Assembly: GCA_963693315.1 (NCBI GenBank)
Contig: OY856186.1
Location: forward strand, 375,640,264 to 375,704,263
DNA: 64,000 bases
From: Diogma glabrata
Lineage: Eukaryota; Arthropoda; Insecta; Diptera; Cylindrotomidae
Direction: 5' to 3'
Part shown: in pieces, positions 48,001-56,060 of the stretch
Numbering within the stretch: position 1 is the stretch's first letter
Layout of the letters: each line of letters opens with the position of its first letter
The notes under the pieces: generated by a model
Seen by the model: only the letters and a program-made list of their open reading frames with translations
Database searches by the model: none
What the model was told of the DNA's origin: nothing
Translations under genes and position numbers: made by a program

Positions 48001-51000
48001 AATAACTTTTTAAAAAATATGTTAGTTTTTCATAAATTGACGCTTTTGATTTAAATGATGTGTGACTAACGTAACGTGACTAACGTAACACAAAAGAATT
48101 CATGTATTTAGAATGCTTACCTCATTTATTTGGAAAGCAAAGCAGTCCAATTCAGACACTCCAAACTTTAGCTTACAGAAAATAAAAAGTCTAAAACAAT
48201 TCAGTTTATTATATTTGTGCTATGCTAAATTCTTTGTAGATATATTTTAATTCGTATATTAAGCCTTTTTCTCAACCATGCGCTTAATTCCATTCTAAAC
48301 AAAATAACTATATTGAAATTTTCACAGTTTTCGCCATATCTTATAGTAAAATATATGAAAAAAAAAAAATAATAGGTCACAGTTACAGTTTTGTGAAGAA
48401 AAAAAAATTTAGCTTGAAGGTTGACTTTAAAATGGAATGACCCTAAATGATCTTTTATGAATAAAATAAAAAAAAAATTCTTGAAATCCGACAATAATTG
48501 ACTGAGTTACATCATTTTAAAGACACCCCTCCCCTATATTTTCCATGCGCCAAATGCGCTCACTATGCGAGCGACAAAAACTTTTTTTTTTGCATTTTTG
48601 TTTTTTTTGATCGCATACTTTGAACATATTTTGTCATCAAAATTAAAAGACTCGAAGAAAATGGATGTAAATTTACCCAGGAATTGCTCTATAACATCTG
48701 TACCTGATAATTGAAACTTGGTACATGAGTATTTAGTACGGTTCACAATAGTTCTGCATCCCAACTTCCGGTGGTAAAAAATTTTTTTTTATACTTTTTT
48801 GAAGTTTTTTCAGTGTCTTTATGCACACTACAGCCTACAATAATGAAGTGATTATGATGAAACTTATGAAAAGGGTTCCAATTAGTATGAGAAGATAATT
48901 ATCATCTTTTGGGACACATTAATTTGATCAAAGTGGCGGGGGTCTACCATACAAATGCTGACTTTTCACACTTTGTTTTTTAAGTTTGTTGGGAGCATAC
49001 AGACTTCATTCATTAATTTATTTTAATGACACTTTGAAAAAAGATGGAAACTTAAGTAACAAAAAACTGATTAGTTTTTGGACGATATTGGGATAAGTGG
49101 TACGGGGCCTCCCGAATACCTGTTTACTGTGTCACCATTTTTCAATGTTTGTTGGGAGCACACAGCATTTTTTCGTGAACGAATTTTGATGACACTTTGG
49201 AAAAAGATGCAAACATGTATGGCAAGGAACTGATTAGTTTTTTTAGCGATAGTGAACAAAGTGGTGGGGTGTGTCCCAAACACCTGTGTTTTTGGAAGCT
49301 CAATAACATCTGTACCTGTTAATCAAATTGAATGAAACTTGGCACATAAACATTTAGTATAGTTTACAACAGTTCTGCATCCCAACTTCCGGTTTTTTAC
49401 TTTCGGTAAAAAAATTTTTTTTTAGTGTTTGTTAGTTTTTTCAGTGTCTTTATGCACACTACAGCCTACAATAATGAAGTGATTATGATGAAACTTATGG
49501 AAAAGGCTCCACTTAGTGTGAGAAGATAATTATTATCTTTTGGAACACATTGATCAAAGTGGCGGGGGGTCTACCATACAACTGCTGACTTTTCACACTT
49601 TGTTTTTAAAGTTTGTTGGGAGCATACAGACTTCATTAATTAATCAATTTTAATGACACTTTGGAAAAAAATGAAGACTTAAATGACAAAGAATTAATTA
49701 GTTTTTGGACCATATTGGGATAAGTGGTGGGGGTCCTCCCGAACACCTGTTTATTGTTTCAATGTTTGTTGGAAGCATACAACATTCGTTCGTTAAGTAA
49801 TTTTGATGACACTTCGCAAAAAGATGCAAACATGTATGGCAAGGAACTGATTAGTTTTTTTTTAGCGATAGTGAACAAAGTGGTAGGGGGTCCTCCGAGC
49901 ACCTGTTATTTTGGAAGCTCAATAACTTCTGTACCTGATAATCGATTTGGATGAATCTTGGCACATAAACATCTAGTACGGTTCACAACAGTTCTGCATC
50001 CTATTTTCCGATTTGTCACTTCCGGTAAAATTTTTTTTTTACTTTTTCGGAATAGAATTTATGTTTGTTGGGATACTACTGCTTTCTTTAATATTTTTAT
50101 AATTAGAACTACGAGGTCAATAACATTGGTTAGCTTTTAATTAAAGTGTTTGATGGATATTAGCCCATTATATATCCAGAACACTATGTTTCCAGAGCTG
50201 TGGTGAAGTCAACCTATGCATCAGCGTCGCAATATTTTTTGGGGGGGATGCAACTTGCAGCTGACATATATGCTTTGTGCTAATTAAGCTCTTTCATTTG
50301 ATACTTAACACTTCATCAATAAATTAATTTTTATTGTAATGCACGACTTTGTGTCGTCCAGAGGGTGTTATATTCAATTTTTGTTATCACCTATAATCAG
50401 TCAATTTTTTTTTATTGGAGGGCCTTGTGACTTACATGTCAAGTAGCACTGCAACCTGAAGGTCTATTGTGCTTACACTGATTGTTTTATTCGTCAGTTG
50501 TCGTCGATGCCGTTACTGTTTGTATTGCGTTATGCAAGTTGAGACTCCTATTAAAATTAAATTAAGTATCAATACCAAGAAAGTTCAGGACAGTTGCAAC
50601 TTGCAGATGACGTGCTCCATCGTTTCTGAATTCCAGTAGCAGAATTTACACCTTTCAGAAACAACAAGGGCTATTTTGTTAAGATCGTGGTTTAAAGGAC
50701 CATGTCCAGTAACGCACCACGTTAGAATTCTTAGAGACTCTCTGTTTAAATGGATGGTCTGTAAGGGTGAAACAGGGAGGTTACATCGAAACTTCTTGAA
50801 ATGTACTAGTCCCTTTCTGCTTCTCCATAATTTAGTATTTTGTTCCTATTCCCATGTTTGAATTATGCTTTTTAGCGAACTTTTGGCCATTCCGAAGCAT
50901 GGTTCCGGTCCAACAAACTTTTTATTGGCACCTTGATTTGCTAAAGTATACCTGTATCCCTGTGTGGCTAGGTGCCCACACAAGTGTGACTCTATTCTTG

Positions 51001-52096
51001 CATAGATTATTGTTTTATAGATTTTGGTTGCATTCTAATGCTAGTTTTGAATCAAATCGGGTAGATTTTAGTGCCAAGAGTGCTGCTTGGGTGCCAGAGA
51101 TAATATATTGAGTATACAAATAACTTATAATCGTTTTTTATTATGGCGCTAACAGCGCTATTGCTTATCTCGTGTTGTGGTGACACTATAGTTTGAAAAG
51201 TACACAGGTATGTTATGCCAAACTTTCCCAAGGTATTGATTTTCTGATCCGTAGGTCAATAATGACTCGAGATATGAGGATCTAAAGGCGTGTGCCTGCC
51301 TGTATAAGGACACGATATTGCAGAAAAAACTTGACTAATTAACCCAAATTGGACACACAGGTATCTGAGGTCAATATAATTTTTTTTCTCTTTTTCTTGT
51401 GATTTTATCTTATATTCAGTTATATTATATTTCTCGTATGTGAGGTTTACACCGTTCTAGTTATACAAAAATATTACAGTTAAACTTTTTTGTGGTGGAT
51501 AGTGTATGTTCGATTAAAACTGCGACTACAACAATATAATCAAACAAAATATGTATATGGATATGGAACAGACAAAACTTTGTATAATTTTATTTAGAAA
51601 CTAATTATATATTTTTGTTTTCTTTACTTTCAGTTTACGTGACGTTCTTGTAAATGCCTCACAAAGGAATTTTAAAATAAAGGAGACATGTATATTTTAT
51701 GCACATTTTAATCCCGATGCATTTTTATCTTTGGATGATACAATTATTGATCAAATCGAATTAGATAAAACGTATAAAGGAGATTCGGTAACAGAAAATT
51801 TTTTCCTTCAAAACTATTATAAAGTTATTAAATCTCCTATGCTTGATACCTGTTCCAAAGATAAACTTAAACAGATCATCAAAAAATTAGAGTTAAAATT
51901 TGGTGAAGAAATATTTGACTTCTTTATAGTTTATGATTTTAAATCGCCCAAAGAATTAATATTATTTGATTTACATAATCAATTAGAAAAGTATAAAACT
52001 AAAGAAAGGAAATTGGAAAAGTTTTACCTTTATTCTAAAAGAGGAGATGACGAGTTTTTAGCCGATGTTTATGATTTCATAAGCTATTGTTTTTAG
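27084..52096 (+). CDS. SAMHD1: SAMHD1-like HD-domain dNTP triphosphohydrolase, 3'-terminal seven exons
   Basis: Exons: 27084-27247, 27307-27397, 27732-27818, 27883-28047, 28104-28227, 28284-28437 and 51634-52096. They total 1248 nt, 416 codons in frame, all GT..AG; the last intron is 23.2 kb. The N-terminal exon is missing. The family hydrolyses dNTPs to nucleosides and triphosphate, controlling dNTP pools. HD metal residues are present: H52 (RYEHCIG), H91-D92 (LLHDIGHGPFSH) and D181 (DVDKWDYIIRD). Catalytic H95, H100 and H115 and substrate-contact equivalents K182, Y185, D189 and the later HDRCYQ block are kept. The last exon carries the SLDD block and a Lys-rich C-terminus. No SAM domain is seen. 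Positions matching the human GTP allosteric site differ. The frame is undamaged, so it is probably functional. Confidence 0.88.
28829..29812. repeat. Inverted-repeat element, ~78-bp arms
   Basis: 28829-28906 and the reverse complement of 29735-29812 share CTAAACATA, TAGTGxTTAGAT and CTTGCCAAGTTTCATAA, then GGCGT and AAAGTCGTTTA. The ~830-bp interior includes a hAT-end-like CAGTGGTTCTTAACCTTTTG at 28989 with no partner found. No coding frame. Target duplication not resolved. Confidence 0.55.
29813..30804. other. Intronic, no gene recognised
   Basis: A GTGCAC-rich partly palindromic stretch lies at about 29990-30070. A hydrophobic minus-strand frame at 30376-30600 has no recognisable family and no splice context. 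Confidence 0.35.
30805..31105 (+). repeat. Dispersed intronic repeat (copy of 41703-42022)
   Basis: Shares with 41703-42022 the phrases 'TTTACTTCACCACAATTTTA', 'GTGTGAAGTAATGCAATC', 'GGACCATCCTCTATCTAAAT' and 'GGATCTTGATGAAACTTTGG'. A ~20-bp GGCGGGGGTCTCC segment of the other copy is missing near 31078. Confidence 0.85.
31105..32627 (-). pseudogene. Decayed transposase of an unclassified arthropod family (HGKGA motif)
   Basis: The minus strand starts with a Lys/Arg-rich N-terminus (MDAIAKKKKSRKKLKSD, near 32626). It runs through VLELAKEILPK, a FYNSDDISRQ block, an IPKRHLIMTVSEVFMLFKKKHPE block, a SVCAYI (usually SVCVCT..HQN) block and KWKQWEK. It ends with IHGKGAVDGLSATAK at about 31215-31257. 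These blocks in this order define a repeat family common in arthropod genomes; I do not know its superfamily name. Many stops and frameshifts make it dead. A partial second copy of the family lies at 46400-47419. Confidence 0.65.
32675..34140. repeat. AT-rich ~45-55 bp minisatellite with an embedded inverted repeat
   Basis: From about 32990 to 34140 the sequence is degenerate tandem copies of CAAAATTCTAAAAATATTGCAAAAATT + ATAACAAAATCAAAAATTxAAACTTTTTT parts. A 90-bp non-satellite segment appears in inverted orientation at 32675-32762 and 33566-33655 (phrases 'ATCAAGACTTCGGTCTGGGT' and its complement). The first half of the array therefore lies between inverted arms. No spacer/repeat regularity of a CRISPR kind. 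Confidence 0.85.
34160..34575. repeat. Short tandem units, 2-3 copies
   Basis: Units share 'CACACTTGACAxxATTTTTTTGACAAACTT', 'AATGCxATAAT' and 'CAAAAAACTAGGTAAAAAAA' at about 34200-34280 and 34335-34420, with a shorter third at 34500-34570. The minus-strand frame here is repeat-derived. Confidence 0.6.
34576..36090. other. Intronic, no gene recognised
   Basis: AT-rich sequence; a GGCCGGACGGCCGGC palindromic word is at about 34682-34696. Nothing coding is recognisable. The short frame at 35536-35733 lacks homology. Confidence 0.4.
36205..36243 (+). repeat. Transib left terminal repeat, RSS-like
   Basis: Heptamer-like CACAGTT (V(D)J consensus CACAGTG) at 36205-36211. A 22-bp spacer follows, then the nonamer-like TCAAAAATC (consensus ACAAAAACC, 7 of 9). 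The layout resembles a 23-RSS. The partner is at 39256-39294. Confidence 0.85.
36444..38548 (-). pseudogene. Transib transposase, two exons, two single-base frame breaks
   Basis: ATG at 38548. Exon 1 is 36716-38548, a 64-bp GT..AG intron is 36652-36715, and exon 2 is 36444-36651; about 680 aa if read through, a normal Transib length. Recognisable blocks are KWGFDGSSGQTEYKQ (first catalytic Asp, near 37700), MTSLVPLRL, NPSPSSVNFCRP, CVICAKTP (RAG1 zinc-region equivalent), LHAKIRLMEF and SNDGNTARRFF. SEEAQETKNKEYRKFR aligns with the RAG1 block holding the catalytic Glu. One T is missing near 37937, and one A is missing in the A-run at about 37128-37137. Both are homopolymer deletions, so assembly error is possible. 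The minus-strand intron explains an otherwise odd C-terminus. Confidence 0.88.
39256..39294 (-). repeat. Transib right terminal repeat, RSS-like
   Basis: The reverse complement starts CACAGTTGCTCGTTTTCCCA and keeps the same 22-bp spacer and the TCAAAAATC block with one base changed in the spacer end (C for A). Followed by the CTGCG duplication. Confidence 0.85.
40436..40859. repeat. Tandemly duplicated right-arm copy
   Basis: Nearly repeats 40860-41190 in the same orientation ('AATCAGCTGGTTAGTAATCA', 'GAAGGAGGGGACTCTTTGAT', 'GAAATTGTTGGGCGTCTCAT'). It ends before the outermost ~60 bp of the arm, so the element carries one left and two right arms. Confidence 0.8.
41195..42455 (+). repeat. Mosaic of dispersed repeats and a partial ~610-bp unit
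   Basis: 41460-41640 matches 50250-50410 ('GTGCTAATTAAGC', 'CATTTGATAC', 'GAGGACGCCATATTCA'-like). 41703-42022 matches 30805-31105. 42040-42455 is a partial copy of the 610-bp unit at 48700-50140 ('CCAACTTCCGGTTTGTCACT', 'GCGATAGTGAACAAA'). No coding frame. Confidence 0.75.
42621..45605 (-). CDS. RTE-type endonuclease/reverse transcriptase, intact, 994 aa
   Basis: The single ORF encodes the proteins needed for target-primed reverse transcription. N-terminal APE endonuclease (about 28-270): TWNVLS with N33, LQELRW with E62, VVGDFNAQIG with D168 and N170, and the terminal TDHMLV with D263 and H264. Reverse transcriptase (about 495-790): LKNGKSPGFDGIP, YRGIALLNTAYKIL, YVDFRQAYDS with catalytic D636, GVRQGDALAPVLFNL, and the YADD box at 733-736. 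The C-terminal region has a conserved RIRWFGHVERAP block near 920. No stop or frameshift is present, so the element may be active or very recently so. Such ORFs are often misannotated as 'craniofacial development protein 2-like'. Confidence 0.95.
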   Translation of the reverse strand: MNSVHRPRNISDSLLERPRKLYPDYDLKMGTWNVLSLRRPGDLLKLTQQVESYTLDIVALQELRWPGSGIHETAKGYTLYYCGHQNGGEFGVGFLIHRRVNQHVIDFCPINMRLCTLRIRTQKFNVTIVNVHAPTEDKADDIKDLFFLELEEVINNIPRHDIKIVVGDFNAQIGRIAELKTHIGPNSLHHTSNNNVFRAAELAMMYDLVISSTFFPHKRIHKATWKSNDGRTENQIDHVMISKRHSTCINDVRSYRGADMDTDHMLVIFKYKCKLSSTFNRQAKKTVRWNVEAFKHPETLNRYQEIITQNIEEHDISSEMPLNIQEEWQTLQSTIIAAAQTTIGKRPPKSHNEWFDDECRQSVENKQKLREKWLTRNTRSSQADYLCARKASAKLLRKKKREHMKSCIENINQHAANGNSKECFANARNLTKDFHPRSTAIKNVNNELTTSERDVLAVWRSHFQDLLNRTNEVHPIRAIAPSTEEIFVPYPAIEEVEAAIKKLKNGKSPGFDGIPAELLKNGGAALVSRIYDLILAIWDQEELPDEWKTALIVPLHKKGDRLKCENYRGIALLNTAYKILANVVLARLIPFAESIIGDYQCGFRPNRSTTDQCFTLRMILEKCWEYNISIHQLYVDFRQAYDSIIRDNLWSALICLGIPEKLVSLCKLTTSGSNCRIVIEGSVSDPFDITSGVRQGDALAPVLFNLALEYAIRKSRIETQNCIYNKSSQVLGYADDIVLLGRRTSDIKDSLSQLERNAKRLGLCINTSKTKVLTTSKNIPPGNLDTGDYEVERVENFKYLGSVITSSNDMQADIKARVSAAYRVFYAYSKLLRSKHLSRSCKLTLYKALIRPVLTFGSESWTLTSSDCRIVSTFKRKVIRTIYGPCKVAENQYRIRMNHEIRQLLGGCDVIGFIKSNRIRWFGHVERAPLERMIKKASQQQPAGVRRRGRPRQRWRDDIIQDLRDIGCRNWGQLVMERDDWKLVAQTAKSLHGM
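45711..45872 (-). promoter_or_regulatory. RTE 5' leader with two ~81-bp tandem monomers
   Basis: Two units at about 45711-45791 and 45792-45872 share 'TATATAGCGAGCCGCTTGAT', 'CCAAGACAGACGCCC' and 'AACATGGAGAACAGACGC'. Tandem 5' monomers often act as internal promoters in non-LTR elements; that role is inferred here from position only. Confidence 0.5.
46400..47419 (+). pseudogene. Second copy of the unclassified transposase family, C-terminally deleted
   Basis: Read on the plus strand with stops and frameshifts: QEVISQLREI and KHQILSILPKSWSC (46546-46860), a FFNSDGISRQIPGTRDF block (about 46897-46940), KRLIVWTVNEAYNLFKKEHPE (about 46985-47055), and finally QWKNTDRCNL (47012-47419 frame). These correspond in order to blocks in the 31105-32627 copy. 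The downstream HGKGA region is absent because the right inverted arm starts soon after, so this is an internally deleted derivative. Confidence 0.6.
47672..48443. mobile_element. MITE with GGGTCATTCC ends, TAAA duplication
   Basis: Left end GGGTCATTCCA and right end GGAATGACCC, with TAAA at 47668-47671 and 48444-48447. It is 772 bp and lies in the right arm of the long-inverted-repeat element; the matching left arm lacks it. The word GTGACTAACGTAACA occurs at 47685, 47865, 48062 (14 of 15 bases) and 48076. No coding capacity. Confidence 0.8.
48690..50140 (+). repeat. ~610-bp tandem array, about 2.5 units
   Basis: The anchor 'TTCTGCATCCxAxxTTCCGGT' with preceding 'GTACCTGxTAAT' recurs near 48705, 49310 and 49930 (about 610-bp steps). 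'CACACTACAGCCTACAATAATGAAG', 'GTTTGTTGGGAGCATACA' and 'GATAGTGAACAAAGTGGT' recur between. A matching partial unit at 42040-42455 shows that the long-inverted-repeat element inserted into this array. The frames here are satellite-derived. Confidence 0.88.
50141..50449. repeat. Dispersed repeat related to 41460-41640
   Basis: Shares 'TGTGCTAATTAAGCxCTxTCATTTGATAC' and a 'GACTTTxTGTC' phrase with 41460-41640. No gene. Confidence 0.6.
50450..51115 (-). pseudogene. Decayed RNase H-bearing non-LTR ORF tail
   Basis: Minus strand, high to low: TQAALLALKS, TLVWAPSHTGI (RNase H WVPGHSGI motif), a GPEPCFGMAKSSLKSII block, then SLRILTWCVTGHGPLNHDL, CKFC...TMEHVIC (the CxxC..H..C tail). This is the C-terminus of I/R1/Loa-type elements with an RNase H domain. 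Stops and shifts throughout; dead. Confidence 0.65.
51190..51385 (-). repeat. Inverted copy of the unit at 3000-3595
   Basis: Reverse complement shares 'GACCTGTGTGTCCAATTTGG'-like, 'CGTGTCC' and 'ATATCTCGAGTCATTATTGAC' phrases with 3000-3595. It lies ~250 bp before the last SAMHD1-like exon. Confidence 0.5.
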
Positions 52097-53647
52097 AATA
52101 GTTTTAGGTAAATTAAATACTATCATGAAATACTTTAAACGATTTTTTGTAAGATGGACCATGAATCTTACTTTTTTTCTTGTTGTTAAATTTTGAAGTT
52201 ATTGATCCAATTTTTATTATGATAATTGAGACACACAATATTTTTATTTATTTTTATTATTGTACATAATACATAGATGTAATGAGTTTTGAGATCTAAT
52301 CATGCAATGCATTATCTTATTTAATAGTAAATAGCAGGAATCATAAATGCATATGCAATTCTTGAATTAAATTATTTTATTTTTAAAACAAATAGTAATA
52401 TATTTTATGAAATTTATAGAATCTATTTTCTTTCTAATTATAAACTTTATTTTATTATTTATAATAGAGAAAATTTTATTTTTAAAAATTATTACAATTT
52501 TGTCAGAACCAGCATGAAAGTATTATTAAACAAAAATAGCAAAAATAATTTAACCCACCTAATTTATTAGGATTGTTATAGAACTAACCATTAATTCTCT
52601 AGATCTATGCCTACTTCTTATTCTACTGAGTTGTTTATTTTTCTCTCCTCGAGGAATATTATTGGGCTATTATTTTGAAAACGTACATCGAAAAAAAATC
52701 GACTATTTTTAAAAAATCTGAAATTTTGATACATTGTTGGTATTGACGAAAGAAAAAAACCACTTTCTGGTTTTATTTTTTGAGTACTCTGAATCGGAGT
52801 TATGCGCGGTTGAATTTTTGAGACTTTTTCACGTAGTTTTGGTAATATTGTCAATGTTTTGGTAACAGATCCCATAAATTTCATACGATTTACGTATATT
52901 TTTGCAACTAAAGTGAAAAATGGTTGAATAAATGAAATGTGTAAGTTGGAAATTAATAAATTCTCTCTTTTCCGCTAGGCGACGCGTTAAACCTTGGTTA
53001 ACTTCAAAGCTCATATGTCAAAATTCGTCCTTTTTTTTGTTTTTCACAAATTTTAAAGTAAACACATGCAGCTATGAAATTAAAAAATAAAAAGTGAGAG
53101 ATTCCATATGGATTTTTTCTGCGAATTTTTAAAGTTTAGCATATGAAAAATTCACATGTGTTTTTACATTAAATTAATTATGCTTTACTAAATGTGAATC
53201 TAATTGTCAAGTAAAAGACATGAATGATGAGTTTAGAATGGCTTTATTTATGTATATCAAGATGGCGATGCTTATACATATATATATTACAGGGTTGCCA
53301 ATACATTATGTGACATCCCCCTTTTTTAAGGAAACTTAAAACAAATTACATATACATATTGAATTCTATTATAATTTTAAATTAACTTAAGTATTCATTT
53401 TTATTTGAGTTATAAAAAAAATAATTCATTTTCAAACAAAATGTCAAAATAATCGATTTTTATCTGAGTTTTCAAGTAGCTTTTGTTTTTTTTATTGTGG
53501 TAGCACTGCCTCTGTGCAGCGAAATTAGAATTAGAGATATCTTGCAGAATTTTTCTGCATGCAGAATTTACATGTAATTGCTCTCATATAACAACACATG
53601 TTCTAATTTCGCTTCATGCAGAATTCTGCACATGTATTTGGACCATA
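52097..53647. other. Downstream of SAMHD1-like gene, no gene recognised
   Basis: AT-rich 3' UTR and intergenic DNA. A short palindromic stretch ('GCATGCAGAATTTACATG' and 'TTCATGCAGAATTCTGCACATG') lies at about 53520-53635. Minus-strand frames at 52618-53014 have no recognisable family. Confidence 0.4.
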
Positions 53648-54441
53648 AAGGTCAAATGTAAAAAAAAAGAGTTTTCACGATTATTTCGGTTTCTATTGCT
53701 CCAATTATGTTAATATCCAATACAGAAATTGTAGAGCATAAAATTTGCGACCAATTTTATTAGAAACATTTTTTCATGCGCTCAACCGTTTTTGCGATAG
53801 AAGGCGGTGAACGCACAGCGCTCAGCCATACGTACTGTAATGCAAGGTCAACCGTGAATATGAACTTTGAATAATTTTCGTTTATTCTCATTTCCGGTCT
53901 CAGCAACGACGGACGTAAAATTTTGAAAATTATGGTTGATTTGTGTTTTATTTATGAGAAACCAATTGCAGAAGGTAATTTTGATAATGTGATGCGTGGC
54001 ATGAAAACTTAAAAAACTACAAGTATCGATTGAAATGATGGTCACATAGACTTCTTAAATATTTTAACTTCTGTGAATGTGCATGTTGTGTGTCAAAAAA
54101 TGTACATCAGTAAAAATTCTATAGCGGCATCGAAACGACGCTTAGAATGAAATCAACCTTTATTATCGCTCAGTGTTCCTCGTAAAAAAGGAATGAAGTG
54201 TTTGATTTAAAAAAACTGTTTATTTTGTGGTCAAACAGCTAATATAGCAGCAGAGTTAAGAAATAAAGAAAACTACTTCACCGCCCTCTATCGCGAAAAC
54301 GGCTGAGCGCATGAGAAATTGTTTCAAATAAAATTGGTTGCAAATTTTATGTTCTACAATTTTTAAAATACATGTTAACGTCATTGGAGCAATAGAAACC
54401 GAGATAATCGCGAAAAACTGTTTTTTGTTACCTTTGACCTT
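53648..54441. repeat. Inverted-repeat element, ~160-bp arms
   Basis: 53648-53806 and the reverse complement of 54283-54441 share AAGGTCAAA at the tip, 'CGGTTTCTATTGCTCCAAT', 'CATAAAATTTGC', 'CCAATTTTATT' and 'GCGATAGA.GGCGGTGAA'. The ~475-bp centre has no convincing frame. The target duplication is unclear. Confidence 0.75.
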
Positions 54442-54559
54442 GAATAAATTACAACGCAGACACGAGATTTTATGAGACTTGAGGCAACTTTTAGAACGCC
54501 AAAATGAAGGTATATACGAAAATTCAGCTTATTATCTCTCATTCCGAGGTTGATCGCTA

Positions 54560-56060
54560 AAATGACTGGGCTGTTAGGAATTTTATTTAAATCTATTGAC
54601 CAACCATTATGTATAAAATGTTTTAGTAATTTTTAGTTTTCGTCACGTTCTATTTCTTCTTTTAGATCAGCAGTTGCATTTTCTGACATTGGAATGATAA
54701 TGCTTCTAGTTCTGGTTCAACTGGTTCTTGTTCGATTGTAGGACAATCCCGACTTAGAAGATCCGCTTTGGTATATCATTTCCTTTACGATAGATTATCG
54801 TCGGAGAATACGGTATAACATCGAATAATAAACGTTGTAACCTCGCTGGCGCTGATTGTAAAGGTTTTTTAAAAATACTTTCTAGTGGTTTGTGGTCAGT
54901 TTCTATAATTAATTTTTTACCAAATATGTATTCGTGGAATGTTTTGGTAGCGTATCGAATTGCTGCAGCTTCCTTCTCTATTTGAGGATAATTTATTTCT
55001 GCAGTAGTTAATGACTTAGATGAATAAGCTGTGGGGTGGTCATCTTGCAGTAGGACTGCTCCTACTGCTTTACTACTGGCGTCTATCGATAGTTTAACAT
55101 CTTTATTTGCGTCATAAAACTGTAAAACTGGTGATGATACAAGTATGTTTTTAATTTTTTCAAATGCTTGGGTTTGATCCAAATCCCAAGCAAAGTGTAT
55201 ATCTTTTTTCAACAGTTCTCGTAATGGTGCTGTTAATTCTGAGCAATTTGGTATATATTTTGATAGATATGTTACCATACCAAGCAACCGTTGTAACTCT
55301 TTGACATTTTTTGGTTGTTTTAATTTTCTAATCGCTGCTGTTTTTTCTGGTCTGGTTCTAAGCCCCTTTCTAAGATTATATGGCCTAAGAACTTTACCGA
55401 CTTTTTGTAAAAATGACATTTATCTTCATTTAGCTTTAAACCAGCGTCTTGTATTATTTTTATTACTTTTGTTGTTTTGAATTTTAATTCATTTAACGTT
55501 TATGAATGGATCAAAATATCGTCCATTGAGCATTCAACTTTTGGTAAATTATTTAGTAATTGATTCATAATCTGTTGAAATACTTCGGATGCTGTTGCTA
55601 GTCCGAATGGAAGTCGCAAACATATATATCTAACCCAAGGAGTTGCAAAGGCTAGATATTTTGGAGATTCCTCCCCGATTTTAATTTGCCAGAACCCTTT
55701 CTTACAATTTAGAAGTGTGTAGTACTTTGAGTTGTTAATTCATGAAGATATTTCTTCTATTGTTGTCATAGGATAATGTCTTCTAAGAATTTGTTTATTT
55801 ATTTGTGAAGGATTTATACAAATATGAATTTTCCCATTTTTCCGGACGATTACTATTGGCGAGACCTCTGGAGTCGGCTCGTTGATTCGTTTGATGACAC
55901 CCATTTCAACCATTTTGTCGAGCTCACTTTTAACTTCATCTCTTATTCCAAACGGTATACGACGTGGTGGAATTATTTCAAACTCAGCGTCTGGCTTCAG
56001 ATCTATATCATAAACATAATCTTTTATACATCCTAACCCTTTAAATATGTTTATGCTTCA
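54560..56060 (-). pseudogene. Gypsy element A: reverse transcriptase and RNase H
   Basis: Ty3/gypsy pol. RT blocks come first (about 55420-56060): IPFGIRDEVKSEL, EMGVI, VRKNGKIHIC, a PFGLATAS block, and the palm SMDDILIHS. The frame 54754-55419 then gives the connection block LQRLLGMVTYLSKYIP and RNase H (LSIDASSKAVGAVLLQD, YPQIEKEAAAI, ETDHKPLESIF). A frameshift near 54770 leads into LLSRDCP, and the sequence decays before any integrase. At least two in-frame stops in RT. The gag/protease part of the same copy lies at 60033-61159 beyond two insertions. Confidence 0.88.

Larger units (their letters stand above)
42460..48689. mobile_element. Long-inverted-repeat DNA element, interrupted by RTE and MITE
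   Basis: The left end GAGCAATT follows TATA (42456-42459) and the right end AATTGCTC precedes TATA (48690-48693), in line with a TATA or TA duplication. The arms are 42460-42600 plus 46037-46335 on the left and 47507-47671 plus 48448-48689 on the right, about 400 bp each. Removing the RTE (42601-46026) and the MITE (47672-48443) leaves about 2.0 kb. The interior holds the decayed transposase at 46400-47419. The element lies inside the 610-bp tandem array. Confidence 0.75.
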
